Assembly (NCBI RefSeq): GCF_000739875.1
Contig: NZ_BBJR01000034.1
Coordinates: 1-64,000 of the forward strand
Direction of reading: 5' to 3'
Origin: Comamonas aquatica NBRC 14918
GTDB taxonomy: Bacteria > Pseudomonadota > Gammaproteobacteria > Burkholderiales > Burkholderiaceae_C
DNA length: 64,000 nt
This document shows, piece by piece, positions 63,758-64,000 of the stretch. The notes under the pieces were generated by a model. That model saw only the letters and a program-made list of their open reading frames with translations, had not been told where the DNA came from and made no database searches. Numbering within the stretch: position 1 is the stretch's first letter; each line of letters begins with the position of its first letter. Position numbers and translations under genes: made by a program.

Positions 63758-64000
63758 GTGGAATTCGTTCTGAATGCTTTGGTGATGGGCTATCGCCCGC
63801 TGTGGAATGCACAGCGCCACTTGGCGGGCGTGCAACTGTTCCTGCACGACACGCCCGACAACCCGGCCGACACGGCCCACCTGCTGCGCATCCTGCAGGA
63901 GATGTGGTCGCCCCACGCCCCCCTGCTGCTGCTGTCGCCGCAATCGCCGGCGCTGCTGCAAGGCCTGCTGGCCCAGATCGGCCCCAACCCCTCCTGGGCG
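63758..64000 (+). CDS. Unidentified protein, N-terminal part (cut by window end)
   Basis: Open to the window edge from GTG 63758, with GGAG 10 nt upstream. The 81 visible residues contain EFVLNALVMGYRPLWNAQRH and LAGVQLFLHDT. The pattern of YRPLWNAQRHLAGVQLFL loosely recalls the first strand of EAL-like domains found with HDOD proteins, but the call is weak. It follows flgL, a common place for a signalling protein. No function is assigned. Confidence 0.55.
   Translation, partial: MEFVLNALVMGYRPLWNAQRHLAGVQLFLHDTPDNPADTAHLLRILQEMWSPHAPLLLLSPQSPALLQGLLAQIGPNPSWA

Noticed and set aside
1-64000. CRISPR arrays, tRNA or rRNA genes, insertion sequences, prophage genes
   Set aside because: None seen: no regular spaced repeats, no transposase or integrase-like frames and no cloverleaf noticed by eye; a covariance-model scan would be needed to exclude small RNAs.

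Overview
The window is chromosomal DNA of a high-GC motile betaproteobacterium, most likely a member of the Comamonadaceae (Comamonas/Acidovorax/Delftia-like). This rests on the protein families, the codon use and the overall gene order, not on a database match. Almost all of it is one flagellar and chemotaxis supercluster.

Layout: 0.2-2.2 kb holds an ABC-F ATPase (uup). 2.3-8.8 kb on the minus strand is a chemotaxis operon: a small CheZ-like gene, then cheY1-cheA-cheW-cheR-cheD-cheB. 8.9-10.6 kb is a receiver-histidine kinase hybrid and a NarL-type regulator. 10.7-22.4 kb is the switch, export and MS-ring block: fliLMNOPQR and fliFGHIJK on the minus strand, with fliE divergent. 22.8-29.6 kb is the filament block: fliD-fliS-fliT, two tandem flagellin genes on the minus strand and a third flagellin gene facing the other way. 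29.9-41.0 kb is an accessory island beside the flagellins. It encodes a sugar aminotransferase, a TylF-like methyltransferase, an acyl carrier protein, an acyl-adenylating enzyme, LuxE- and LuxC-like proteins, a NeuD-like acyltransferase and an SDR, then on the opposite strand an O-GlcNAc-transferase-like protein with TPRs and a VatB-like acyltransferase. 41.4-51.0 kb is motAB-cheY2-cheZ, then flhB-flhA-flhF, a FlhG-like gene and fliA. 51.2-63.6 kb is flgA-flgM-flgN-like (minus) and flgBCDEFGHIJKL (plus). A protein cut by the right edge follows.

How it fits together: CheA/CheW receive receptor signals and phosphorylate two CheY proteins. A CheZ-type gene lies next to each cheY: classical cheZ beside cheY2, and a short protein with a CheZ-like D-x3-Q motif beside cheY1. 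FliA (sigma-28) and its inhibitor FlgM are both encoded here. Four near-consensus sigma-28 promoters can be read by eye (before fliC2, fliD, flgM and motA). The island beside the flagellins very probably makes and attaches an N-acylated, probably O-methylated amino sugar to flagellin.

Most notable: the acyl-sugar island with its LuxC/LuxE/ACP module and AT-rich mosaic segment, the CheZ-like protein, a FlhG-position protein that has lost its P-loop, and a dispersed double-hairpin element at the 3' ends of four genes or operons. No rRNA, tRNA, CRISPR array, insertion sequence or phage gene was seen.
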